Positions 1 through 7,812 of a stretch of 64,000 bases of DNA are shown here, in pieces (position 1 is the first letter of the stretch; each line of letters starts with the position of its first letter). The DNA lies in the NCBI GenBank assembly GCA_038326025.1, contig JBBQJP010000014.1, positions 27,631 to 91,630 of the forward strand, in the 5' to 3' direction. Source of the stretch: CAISIP01 sp038326025 (GTDB lineage: Bacteria > Pseudomonadota > Gammaproteobacteria > Burkholderiales > Burkholderiaceae_C). A model generated the notes under the pieces. It searched no databases, was not told the DNA's origin, and saw only the letters and a list, made by a program, of their open reading frames with translations. Made by a program: the position numbers and the translations under genes.

Positions 1-431
1 GCGCCGGAGGGAATATCGGAGCGCATCACCCAGGTCTGGCCAAATGCCTGCACCTGGACCGGAAGAAATACATTCCAGCGTGACGGCCCGTCGATGCAGC
101 GCAGCCCGATGCGGGTCTTGCCCCAGAGCCGGGTGCCGGTGGGCATGTAGGGCTCGACCTGGGCGCACGGCGCCAGCGACAGCCGGCTGTCCAAAGCCCC
201 GACCTGAACCACCATGCGCAAAGGCGCGGCACCGGTCGGACGCGTATTGGCGACCGCCTTCTCGAGCCAGGCCTGACTCTCCTGGGCAATCTGCGCAGCC
301 TGATCCTGGGCCAGCGCCGGCACCGGGACGGCGGCGAACAAGACCAGGCACAGGCGCGCACCGAACGACTGCAGCACGGAACGTATCCCGTGCCGGGTCA
401 GCTGGCGGGTGGCAAGGTGGCTTTTTGGCAT
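1..431 (-). CDS. flgA: Flagellar basal-body P-ring chaperone FlgA (N-terminal part, cut by window edge)
   Basis: This reads leftward off the window and 143 codons are visible. FlgA is a periplasmic chaperone that helps FlgI assemble into the P ring. The N-terminus has a long basic region and a hydrophobic core (about residues 27-39) ending in a VPALAQ-type signal peptidase site near residue 41. The following mature part contains the conserved LAPC and W-G-K-T-R-I-G-L-R-C segments typical of the FlgA N-terminal domain. It is divergent from flgB, the normal arrangement in proteobacterial flg clusters, so the 165-bp gap to flgB should hold both promoters. The C-terminal SAF domain lies outside the window. 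Confidence 0.9.
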   Translation of the reverse strand, partial: MPKSHLATRQLTRHGIRSVLQSFGARLCLVLFAAVPVPALAQDQAAQIAQESQAWLEKAVANTRPTGAAPLRMVVQVGALDSRLSLAPCAQVEPYMPTGTRLWGKTRIGLRCIDGPSRWNVFLPVQVQAFGQTWVMRSDIPSG

Positions 432-595
432 GCGACGACTTTAGATCGCCACGGACGCGGCCAAACCGCCCAAGTGCGGGCGGAAACCCCGCTTATTCCA
501 GCAATCGCCGCGCTCAAGCTTTTCCATAATCGTTTCACGCCCTGGCCTTGGCCCCCTGCCATGGCGACCGAATTGATGAAGAGAGGTGATGTGCC

Positions 596-1021
596 ATGTT
601 TTCCCAACTGACTGCCGGACTGGATTTCCAGGCCACCGCGCTGAGCCTGCGCTCGTAGCGCCAGCGTGTCATTGCCAGCAACATCGCCAACTCCGACACA
701 CCGGGTTACGCCGCCCGCGACATCAACTTCAAGGAAGCCATGGCGGCCGCCACCGGCCAAGGCGGCGCCAGCATTCCAATGTCGGGCAGCGCTGCCGGAC
801 ATGCCGGTCATATCCCTATCCCCGGCAACACCGGCTCGGCCAACACCGGGGCAACGCGTATGGGCTACACCGTCCAGACCCAGCCAGCGATGGACAACAA
901 CTCGGTGGACCTGGACCGTGAACGTGCCAATTTTGTTGACAACGCCGTGCGTTACGAATCCACCTTGCGATTCATCAACGGCTATTCCAAGACGATCTTG
1001 AGCGCGATCCAGGGTCAGTAA
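596..1021 (+). pseudogene. flgB: Flagellar proximal rod protein FlgB with in-frame amber stop at codon 21
   Basis: FlgB is a proximal rod subunit of the basal body. From the ATG at 596 (preceded by an AGAGGTG-type ribosome site) the frame reads MFSQLTAGLDFQATALSLRS, then TAG at 656-658, then continues without further stops as RQRVIASNIANSDTPGY to TAA at 1019-1021. The total would be 141 residues, normal for FlgB, and both the ASNIANxDTPGY motif and the C-terminal YESTLRFING region are intact. Homologues usually have Tyr, Glu or Gln near codon 21, each one base from TAG. No good start follows the stop until ATG 740, which would delete the conserved N-terminal rod motif. It could be a true nonsense mutation, a sequencing error or a suppressed amber codon. 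The rest of the operon looks intact. Confidence 0.85.
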
Positions 1022-1044
1022 GCAAAAAAGTCAGGAGCCACACC

Positions 1045-1449
1045 ATGTCCATGTTTTCCATCTTCGGTGTTTCGGGCAGTGCGGTCAGCGCACAGTCGCA
1101 GCGCCTGAACGTGGTGGCCAGCAATCTGGCCAACGCCGACGCCGTGGCCGGCCCGGACGGCCAGGCCTACAAGGCCCGGCAAGTGGTGTTCCAGACCGTG
1201 CCGATGGGCAGCGAAAGCTCTGCCGGCGTGAAGGTCCGGCAGGTGGTCGAGAGCGAGGCCCCGATGCACAAGGTGCACAACCCGACCCACCCGATGGCCG
1301 ACGAGCAGGGTTTTGTCACGCAGTCCAACGTCAACACGATCGAGGAGATGGTCAACATGATCTCGGCCTCGCGCGCTTATCAGAACAACGTTGAAGTCAT
1401 GAACACGGCCAAGTCCCTGCTGCTCAAAACGCTGCAGATGGGCCAGTAA
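1045..1449 (+). CDS. flgC: Flagellar basal-body rod protein FlgC
   Basis: Proximal rod subunit, 134 residues, the standard family length. The N-terminal rod motif (about residues 18-32, VVASNLANADAV) and the C-terminal heptad region (EEMVNMISASRAYQNNVEVMNTAK, read in pieces) form the paired helices of the axial family. It starts 23 bp after flgB and 20 bp before flgD, and is preceded by an AGGAG-like site. It is co-transcribed with the flg operon, so the amber codon in flgB could exert polarity on it. Confidence 0.97.
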   Translation: MSMFSIFGVSGSAVSAQSQRLNVVASNLANADAVAGPDGQAYKARQVVFQTVPMGSESSAGVKVRQVVESEAPMHKVHNPTHPMADEQGFVTQSNVNTIEEMVNMISASRAYQNNVEVMNTAKSLLLKTLQMGQ

Positions 1450-1469
1450 GCCAACCCAAGGACGCCACC

Positions 1470-2123
1470 ATGGCCATCACCTCCGCAACCGCCGTCGCCT
1501 CGGGCGCCACCAGTGCCAGCACGACAAGCGCATCGAGCACCAACCAGGCCGCGTCGGAAGACCGCTTCCTGAAGTTGCTCGTCGCCCAGTTGAGCAACCA
1601 GGATCCGATGAATCCGATGGACAACGCGCAGATGACATCGCAGATGGCGCAGATCTCCACCGTCTCGAGCATCGAGAAAACCAATGTCTCGCTGGCCGGT
1701 CTGGCCGCGCAACTGGCGTCGATGCAGACCTTACAGGCCGGCGCGCTGGTCGGGCGTGACGTGCTGGTCGAAGGCAACCGGCTTGCCATCCAGGATGGCA
1801 AGGCCTCCGGCGCGGTCGACCTTGATCTGCCTGCCGACAAGGTCGTCGTCGACATTCTGAGCGCCGGCGGCCAGGTACTGGAGTCGTTCAACCTCGGTGC
1901 ATTAAAAGCCGGACGCAACGCCTTTGAGTGGGATTCGAAAGCACACACCAATGCCGAAGGCCTGACCTACCGTGTCACCGCCACCAAGGGTACCGCTGTG
2001 GTGACCCACCGCACGATGGTGCAGGACACCGTGGCCTCGGTCGGCTCCGACGGCGGCGTGATGCAGGTGCAACTGCGCAACCTGGGCAATGTCGGTTACG
2101 ACAGCGTCAAGTCGATTTTCTGA
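1470..2123 (+). CDS. flgD: Flagellar hook assembly scaffold FlgD
   Basis: Hook-capping protein of 217 residues that sits on the growing hook and allows FlgE to polymerise. The N-terminus is a low-complexity Ala/Ser/Thr stretch (about residues 1-28). It is followed by the signature FLKLLVAQLSNQDPMNPMDN (about 32-51) and a QM-S-Q-M-A-Q-I-S-T region. The C-terminal part contains the FlgD Ig-like/tudor region with a G-xx-FEWDSK strand. A cap protein is needed only transiently, which fits its place before flgE in the operon. Confidence 0.96.
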   Translation: MAITSATAVASGATSASTTSASSTNQAASEDRFLKLLVAQLSNQDPMNPMDNAQMTSQMAQISTVSSIEKTNVSLAGLAAQLASMQTLQAGALVGRDVLVEGNRLAIQDGKASGAVDLDLPADKVVVDILSAGGQVLESFNLGALKAGRNAFEWDSKAHTNAEGLTYRVTATKGTAVVTHRTMVQDTVASVGSDGGVMQVQLRNLGNVGYDSVKSIF

Positions 2124-2185
2124 GGCGCAGCCGCGCCCACCGATATTTCCCCCATTTCTCAACGCACCCTTACAGGACCTGCACC

Positions 2186-3406
2186 ATGTCATTCCAAACC
2201 GGACTCTCTGGCCTGAACGCTGCCAGCCGCAATCTTGATGTGATCGGCAACAACATTGCCAACGCGAACACCGTCGGCGCCAAGGTGGCGCGCGCCGAGT
2301 TCTCCGAAATCGTCGCGGCATCGACGCTTGCGGCCAACGGCCGCACTGCAGGCATTGGTGTCGAGGTGGCAGCCGTGTCGCAACAGTTCACGCAGGGTGC
2401 CGTCAACCTCACCGGCAGCGCGCAGGACATCGCGATCAATGGCGCGGGCTTTTTCCGCGTCACCTTGCCCGATGGATCGGCCGCCTACACCCGTGCCGGC
2501 GAATTCAAGCTCGATACGAGCGGCAATATCGTCACCAACGCCGGGGCCAAGCTCATGGGTTTTCCCACTTCGACCGCCGGCGTGGCCACCAGCAGCACGC
2601 TGCAAGCGATGCAGTTGCCAACCTCCTCGCCGATCCCGGCCCGGGCCACCACGGCCATCGCAGCCGAATTCAACCTGAATGCGGCGGCACCGGTCTGGAA
2701 TGCCTCGGTGCCCAATGTGGCGCTGACCACCTATGGCACCTCGCTGACGACCTATGACTCGCAAGGCTCGGCCATCCCGGCCTCGATCTATATGCGCAAG
2801 ACCGCCAACGACACCTGGCAAGTCTTCACCGATCCGACGGACGACGCAAGCGCCACCGCATCGCTGGCCGCAACACTGACCTTTGACGTCAACGGCCAGT
2901 TGACCAGCAGCGTACCGGCCAATCCGACCATCAGCATCGCATCGCCCAACCCGAGCATCGGCACAATCACACCGACACTCGATTTCTCGAAGGGGACACA
3001 GTACGCCACCGCCTTCACCGTGACCGATCTGACCCAGGATGGATACGCGCCCGGGGACTTCGTGGCCATGTCCATTGGCGAGAACGGCGTGATCTCGGCG
3101 CGTTATTCGAACGGCCAGACCCAGGCCGCCGGTCAGATCGCGCTGGCCGACTTCCGCAACGTGCAAGGCCTGCGCCCGACCGCCAATGGCAACTGGGTCG
3201 AAACCGTGGCTTCCGGCCAACCCGTCGTGGGAGAACCAGGCTCAGGAAAATTCGGCGCGCTGCGCTCCGGCGCCTTGGAAGACTCCAACATCGACCTGAC
3301 GGCCGAACTGGTGAACATGATGACGGCGCAACGCACCTACCAGGCGAATGCCCAGACCATCAAGACCCAGGACCAGGTCCTGTCGACCCTGACCCAGCTG
3401 CGCTGA
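2186..3406 (+). CDS. flgE: Flagellar hook protein FlgE
   Basis: Structural subunit of the flagellar hook, 406 residues. The start at 2186 is chosen because MSFQTGLSGLNAASRNLDVI is the canonical FlgE N-terminus; the open frame extends further upstream but only as shadow sequence. The N-terminal axial motif IGNNIANANTVGAK (about 22-35), a central variable D1/D2 region rich in Ala/Thr, and the C-terminal motif SNIDLTAELVNMMTAQRTYQ identify it. It lies 62 bp downstream of flgD, the longest gap in the flgB-flgJ run. Confidence 0.97.
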   Translation: MSFQTGLSGLNAASRNLDVIGNNIANANTVGAKVARAEFSEIVAASTLAANGRTAGIGVEVAAVSQQFTQGAVNLTGSAQDIAINGAGFFRVTLPDGSAAYTRAGEFKLDTSGNIVTNAGAKLMGFPTSTAGVATSSTLQAMQLPTSSPIPARATTAIAAEFNLNAAAPVWNASVPNVALTTYGTSLTTYDSQGSAIPASIYMRKTANDTWQVFTDPTDDASATASLAATLTFDVNGQLTSSVPANPTISIASPNPSIGTITPTLDFSKGTQYATAFTVTDLTQDGYAPGDFVAMSIGENGVISARYSNGQTQAAGQIALADFRNVQGLRPTANGNWVETVASGQPVVGEPGSGKFGALRSGALEDSNIDLTAELVNMMTAQRTYQANAQTIKTQDQVLSTLTQLR

Positions 3407-3453
3407 TCGGCGCGCGCCGGATTTTCTACGCCACCCACTGACCAGGAGACAGC

Positions 3454-4194
3454 ATGGATCGTCTGATCTACACCGCGATGACCGGCGCCAACGCAGCCGC
3501 GCACCGGCAGACCGTGTTGTCCAACAACCTGGCCAATGTGTCGACCAATGGCTTTCGCGCCGAACTCTCGGCTTATCGGGCCGTGCCGCTGCGCGGCGAC
3601 GGCGCGACGACCCGCGTTTTTGCACTCGAGGCCACTTCCGGTCATTCGGAACTCCCTGGCCCGTCGCAGACCACCGGCCGCGCGCTGGATCTGCGTGCCA
3701 CCGGCAATGCCTGGTTTGCGGTGCAGGGGCTCGACGGTACCGAGGCCTATACCCGCGCCGGGTCGATGCAGATCGGTCCCAATGGCACGCTTCAGACCAA
3801 CAACGGCCTGCCGGTACTGTCCGACGGCAGTGCGCCGCTGGTGGCGCCTGCCGGCGCCGAGGTCACGATCGCACCCAACGGCGACATCAGTGCCAAAACC
3901 ACCGGTCAACCCAGCACCGTGGTGGGCCGGCTCAAGCTGGCCACACCCACGCTCGACGACCCGCTCAAACGCAGTGACGACGGCCTGTTCCGCACGGCCA
4001 CGACCGAGCCCCTTCCCACCGACCCGCTGGCGCGCCTGCAAAGTGGCGCTCTCGAGGGCTCGAACGTCAGCCCGATCGAGACCATGGTCGGCATGATCCA
4101 GACCGCACGCCAGTTCGAAGTACAGATGCGACTGGTACAAACCGCTGAATCCAACGACCGCTCAGCCGGTCAGTTGCTCAGCCTGCAAGGCTAA
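3454..4194 (+). CDS. flgF: Flagellar distal/proximal rod protein FlgF
   Basis: Rod subunit of 246 residues starting with MDRLIYTAMTGANAAAHRQT, typical of FlgF. The LSNNLANVSTNGF motif (about 27-39) and the C-terminal SNVSPIETMVGMI motif belong to the axial family. An AGGAG site precedes the ATG. It is followed by flgG after 12 bp, consistent with coupled expression of rod subunits. Confidence 0.96.
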   Translation: MDRLIYTAMTGANAAAHRQTVLSNNLANVSTNGFRAELSAYRAVPLRGDGATTRVFALEATSGHSELPGPSQTTGRALDLRATGNAWFAVQGLDGTEAYTRAGSMQIGPNGTLQTNNGLPVLSDGSAPLVAPAGAEVTIAPNGDISAKTTGQPSTVVGRLKLATPTLDDPLKRSDDGLFRTATTEPLPTDPLARLQSGALEGSNVSPIETMVGMIQTARQFEVQMRLVQTAESNDRSAGQLLSLQG

Positions 4195-4206
4195 AGGACC
4201 CCTCTC

Positions 4207-4989
4207 ATGATCAACTCCCTTTGGATCTCCAAGACCGGCATGGAAGCCCAGCAGACCCAGCTGGACGTCATCTCGCACAACCTGGCCAACGTCTCGACAA
4301 CCGGCTACAAACGCGCCACGGCGGTGTTCGAAGACCTGATGTACCAGAACCTGCGCCAGGTCGGCTCGAACACCTCGGACCAGACCCAGTTGCCCACCGG
4401 CCTGCACCTTGGCCTGGGCGTGCGCACGGTTGCCACCAGCCGCTCGTTTGCACAGGGCACGATCCAGCAGACCTCCAACAACCTGGACGTCGCGATCCAG
4501 GGCAACGGTTTCTTTCAGGTCACTCTGGCTGATGGCTCGACCAACTACACCCGCGACGGTTCGTTCCAGGTCGACAACCAGGGTCGCCTGGTCACCTCCA
4601 GCGGTCTGCCGGTGGCCAACGGTGTCACGGTTCCGGCGAATGCCAAGAATGTGGCGATCGCCACCGACGGAACCGTCACCGCGACGATCCCCGGATCCAC
4701 CGCGCCACAGCAGATCGGCAACCTGATCCTGGCGACCTTCATCAATCCGGCCGGCCTGGAGCCGCAGGGCCAGAACCTGTTTGCCGAAAGCCCGGCGTCC
4801 GGCCAACCCAACACCGGCACGCCGGGCGCCAACGGCATCGGCACAGTCACCCAGGGTTTCCTGGAAACCTCCAACGTCAATGTGGTGCAGGAACTGATCA
4901 CGATGATCCAGACCCAGCGCGCCTACGAGATGAATTCGAAGGCGATCCAGACATCCGACCAGATGCTGCAGAAACTCGGCCAGCTGTGA
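4207..4989 (+). CDS. flgG: Flagellar distal rod protein FlgG
   Basis: Distal rod subunit, 260 residues, the usual family size. It begins MINSLWISKTGMEAQQTQLD and carries ISHNLANVSTTGYKR (about 22-36), the FlgG loop region with YQNLRQVG, and the C-terminal SNVNVVQELITMIQTQRAYE motif. Its TGA stop shares one base with the flgH ATG (TGATG), suggesting translational coupling. Confidence 0.98.
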   Translation: MINSLWISKTGMEAQQTQLDVISHNLANVSTTGYKRATAVFEDLMYQNLRQVGSNTSDQTQLPTGLHLGLGVRTVATSRSFAQGTIQQTSNNLDVAIQGNGFFQVTLADGSTNYTRDGSFQVDNQGRLVTSSGLPVANGVTVPANAKNVAIATDGTVTATIPGSTAPQQIGNLILATFINPAGLEPQGQNLFAESPASGQPNTGTPGANGIGTVTQGFLETSNVNVVQELITMIQTQRAYEMNSKAIQTSDQMLQKLGQL

Positions 4990-5678
4990 TGCTCTTGCTC
5001 TCCTTTCTCCGAACCGCATTGGGCGCCTTGCTGGTCGCCCTGCTGGTCAGCGGTTGCGATGCGCTGCCCAAAACAGAGCGGGTCGACTTCGTTCAGCCGC
5101 CCTCGCCCGTAGCCACGGCCCCGGCCAGGGCCCGCCCTGTAAGTGGCAGCCTGTACCACGCTGCCAGCTACCGCCCGCCTTTCGAAGACCGGCGCGCTCG
5201 CATGATCGGCGACGTGGTGACGATCCTGATCACCGAAAACGTGACCGCCAGCCAGAAGTCCTCGTCCTCGGCCAACCGCAGTTCGTCGATGGACGCCGGC
5301 GTGTCGGCATTCCCGTTTGCAAAGGCCACGTCGCTGGGCAAGTTGTCGCTCAACTCGTCGACCAACAACGACTTCGCCGGTGCCGGCGCTACCGAGAGCG
5401 CAAACCGGTTCTCCGGTTCCATCACCACCACCGTGGTCGACGTATTGCCCAATGGCCATCTGGTGGTCACCGGCGAGAAGCAGATCGGCGTCAACCAGAA
5501 CGTCGATGTGCTGCGTTTCTCCGGCACCGTCGACCCGCTGGCGATTCAGGCCGGTGGCCTGGTCAGTTCAACCAGCGTGGCGAACGCCCGTATCGAGTCA
5601 CGTGGCCGCGGCGCACAAAACGAGGCGCAGACCGTCGGCTGGATTGCGCGTTTCTTCATGGCTTTCCTGCCGTTCTGA
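4989..5678 (+). CDS. flgH: Flagellar L-ring lipoprotein FlgH
   Basis: Outer-membrane L-ring protein, 229 residues. The ATG at 4989 overlaps the flgG stop; a GTG one codon earlier is less likely. The N-terminus has a hydrophobic segment ending in a lipobox (LVSGC, Cys about residue 20), so the mature protein is lipid-anchored. The conserved FlgH core includes RARMIGDVVTILI, the Ser-rich SQKSSSSANRSSS region, and the C-terminal G-W-I-A-R-F-F-M segment. It forms the L-P ring bushing together with FlgI. Confidence 0.96.
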   Translation: MLLLSFLRTALGALLVALLVSGCDALPKTERVDFVQPPSPVATAPARARPVSGSLYHAASYRPPFEDRRARMIGDVVTILITENVTASQKSSSSANRSSSMDAGVSAFPFAKATSLGKLSLNSSTNNDFAGAGATESANRFSGSITTTVVDVLPNGHLVVTGEKQIGVNQNVDVLRFSGTVDPLAIQAGGLVSSTSVANARIESRGRGAQNEAQTVGWIARFFMAFLPF

Positions 5679-5688
5679 GAGCCTGAAT

Positions 5689-6825
5689 ATGCACGCACCT
5701 TCCCCTTTTCTCCGACATGGTTGGCTCCACCTGGCCGCCGTGCTGCTCGGCTTCGCGGTCCTGACTGCGCCCGCCTTTGCCGCGCGCATCAAGGAAGTGG
5801 CAGCAGTCGAGGGCGTGCGCACCAACCAGCTGACCGGTTTTGGCCTGGTCGTGGGTCTGGACGGCACCGGCGACCAGACCACCCAGATGCCCTACACCTC
5901 GCAGGGACTGAGCAACTACCTGCAGCAGATGGGCATCACCCTTTCGGCTTCGGGCGCCTCGCAGTTGCAGCTCAAGAATGTGGCGGCCGTGCTGGTGACG
6001 GCCCAGTTGCCGGCCTTCGCACGGCCCGGCCAGGCCATCGACGTCAATGTCTCGTCGATGGGCAACTCCAAATCGCTCAAGGGCGGCATGCTGATCAGCA
6101 CCGCCTTGCGTGGTGTCGACGGCGAAGTCTACGCACTGGCCCAGGGCAATCTGATCATCGGCGGTGCCGGCGCATCCGCCGGCGGCAGCAAGGTGCAGAT
6201 CAACCATCTCAGCGCCGGGCGCATCCCCGGCGGTGGTCAGGTTGAGCGTTCCGTGCCGACCCCGCTGCTCGAGGGCGACACGATTGCGCTGGGGCTGACA
6301 TCGTCCGATTTCCAGACCGCACGCCGGGTCGCCGAGTCGATCAACCGCCGCTTCGGCCAGGGCTACGCGCGCGCATTGGACGGACGCACGGTGGAGGTCC
6401 GCGCGCCGGTCGATCCGAACGCACGGGTCAGCTTCATCGCCGAGATGGAAGAACTTCAGCTGGAGAACTCGATTCCGTCGGCCAAGGTGGTGATCAACGC
6501 GCGCACCGGCTCCATCGTGCTCAACCAGGCGGTGACGCTGGGCCCTTGCGCCATCGCGCATGGCAACCTGTCGATCACGATCAGTTCGACCCCGGTGATC
6601 AGCCAGCCCAACCCGCTGTCGGCTGGCCAGACCGTGGTGGCGCAGAAGTCCAACATCCAGATCACGCAGGAACCCGGCATCCTGATGCAGATTCCTGCCT
6701 CGCCACAACTGGCCGACGTGGTGCGTGCACTCAATTTGTTGGGCGCCACGCCACAGGATCTGCTGGCCATCCTGCAGGCCATCAAGGCCGCCGGCGCGCT
6801 CAATGCCGAACTGGAGGTGATCTGA
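5689..6825 (+). CDS. flgI: Flagellar P-ring protein FlgI
   Basis: Periplasmic P-ring subunit, 378 residues. The start at 5689 gives a clean Sec signal peptide (hydrophobic residues about 13-30 ending APAFAA) just before the conserved mature N-terminus RIKEVAAVEGVRTNQLTG. Typical FlgI features follow: VGLDGTGDQT, SSMGNSKSLKGGML, and the C-terminal GILMQIP and LGATPQDLLAILQAIK segments. It lies 10 bp after flgH and 1 bp before flgJ. The partly encoded neighbour flgA would be its chaperone. Confidence 0.97.
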   Translation: MHAPSPFLRHGWLHLAAVLLGFAVLTAPAFAARIKEVAAVEGVRTNQLTGFGLVVGLDGTGDQTTQMPYTSQGLSNYLQQMGITLSASGASQLQLKNVAAVLVTAQLPAFARPGQAIDVNVSSMGNSKSLKGGMLISTALRGVDGEVYALAQGNLIIGGAGASAGGSKVQINHLSAGRIPGGGQVERSVPTPLLEGDTIALGLTSSDFQTARRVAESINRRFGQGYARALDGRTVEVRAPVDPNARVSFIAEMEELQLENSIPSAKVVINARTGSIVLNQAVTLGPCAIAHGNLSITISSTPVISQPNPLSAGQTVVAQKSNIQITQEPGILMQIPASPQLADVVRALNLLGATPQDLLAILQAIKAAGALNAELEVI

Positions 6826-6826
6826 T

Positions 6827-7690
6827 ATGGCCATTGGCAACATGTCCGCCGTCAACTCCAATGCCCTTGCGGCGGACGGTCGCTCGCTCAACGCGCTCAA
6901 GCTGCAAGCCGGCCAGGATGGCAAGGCTGCGATCAAGGAGGCGGCCAAGCAATTCGAATCGCTGTTCATGCGCGAACTCGTCAAGAGCATGCGCGAGGCG
7001 ACGATGAAATCGGGGCTGTTCGACAGTGCCGGCGGCGATCTGAGCGCCGACCTGCTGGACCAGCAACTATCAGTGCAGATGTCGGGCATGCCCGGCGGCC
7101 TGTCCGAGCAGATTGCGCGCCAGTTGTCGCAACGTATCAGTGGCAACGATGGCGCGGACACAGTAGCGCCAACGCCGGCTCAACCTGTTGCCGTGGCGCC
7201 GCTGCGCACCAGCGCCAGCCAGAGCGAATTCGTGCAGCAACACACGGCCGCGGCGCAACGCGTCGAGCAGGCCAGTGGTTTACCGTCGGCGTTCATGATC
7301 GGGCAGGCCGGCCACGAGACAGGCTGGGGCCGCAGTGAAATCAATATGGCCGATGGCGCACCGTCGTTCAACCTGTTCGGCATCAAGGCCACAGGTGGCT
7401 GGACCGGCAAAGTGGCCGAGATCACCACCACCGAATACGTCAATGGTGCGGCGCAAAAGGTGGTTGCGAAGTTCCGTGCCTACGACTCCTATGAAGACTC
7501 GATGCGGGACTACGCGCGTTTGATCACGCAAAACCCGCGTTACGCCCAGGCCAGCCAGCAGACCGAATCGGCGCAAGCCTATGCCGCCGGTCTGCAGAAG
7601 GCCGGTTATGCGACCGACCCGAACTACGCGTCCAAGCTCAGCCGTGCGATCAACAGTACGTTGCAGCTGCAGCGCGCCCAGTCGACATGA
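6827..7690 (+). CDS. flgJ: Flagellar rod assembly protein / peptidoglycan hydrolase FlgJ
   Basis: Bifunctional protein of 287 residues. The N-terminal rod-cap domain (about residues 30-105) contains EAAKQFESLFMRELVKSMRE and a GLSEQIARQL helix. A Pro/Ala linker follows, then a C-terminal glucosaminidase-type muramidase (about 135-285) with the catalytic Glu in GQAGHETGWG and NLFGIKA and YDSYEDSMRDYARL motifs. It locally opens peptidoglycan so the rod can pass. Dual-domain FlgJ is the usual beta- and gammaproteobacterial form. It follows flgI by a single base. Confidence 0.96.
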   Translation: MAIGNMSAVNSNALAADGRSLNALKLQAGQDGKAAIKEAAKQFESLFMRELVKSMREATMKSGLFDSAGGDLSADLLDQQLSVQMSGMPGGLSEQIARQLSQRISGNDGADTVAPTPAQPVAVAPLRTSASQSEFVQQHTAAAQRVEQASGLPSAFMIGQAGHETGWGRSEINMADGAPSFNLFGIKATGGWTGKVAEITTTEYVNGAAQKVVAKFRAYDSYEDSMRDYARLITQNPRYAQASQQTESAQAYAAGLQKAGYATDPNYASKLSRAINSTLQLQRAQST

Positions 7691-7812
7691 GCGCCGCCGG
7701 GCCGCTCCCAAGGCCGAATTCCGCAATGCGCAGCATGGAGGATGCCCGATGAGCGGCGCCCGCATGAAGTTGGCTGCGCGATCCGAACTTCCTACCTGAT
7801 CGATATACGGCC

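Noticed and set aside
740..1021. A shorter FlgB from ATG 740
   Set aside because: It would lack the conserved N-terminal rod motif and has no ribosome site; the 596 start with an amber codon explains the sequence better.
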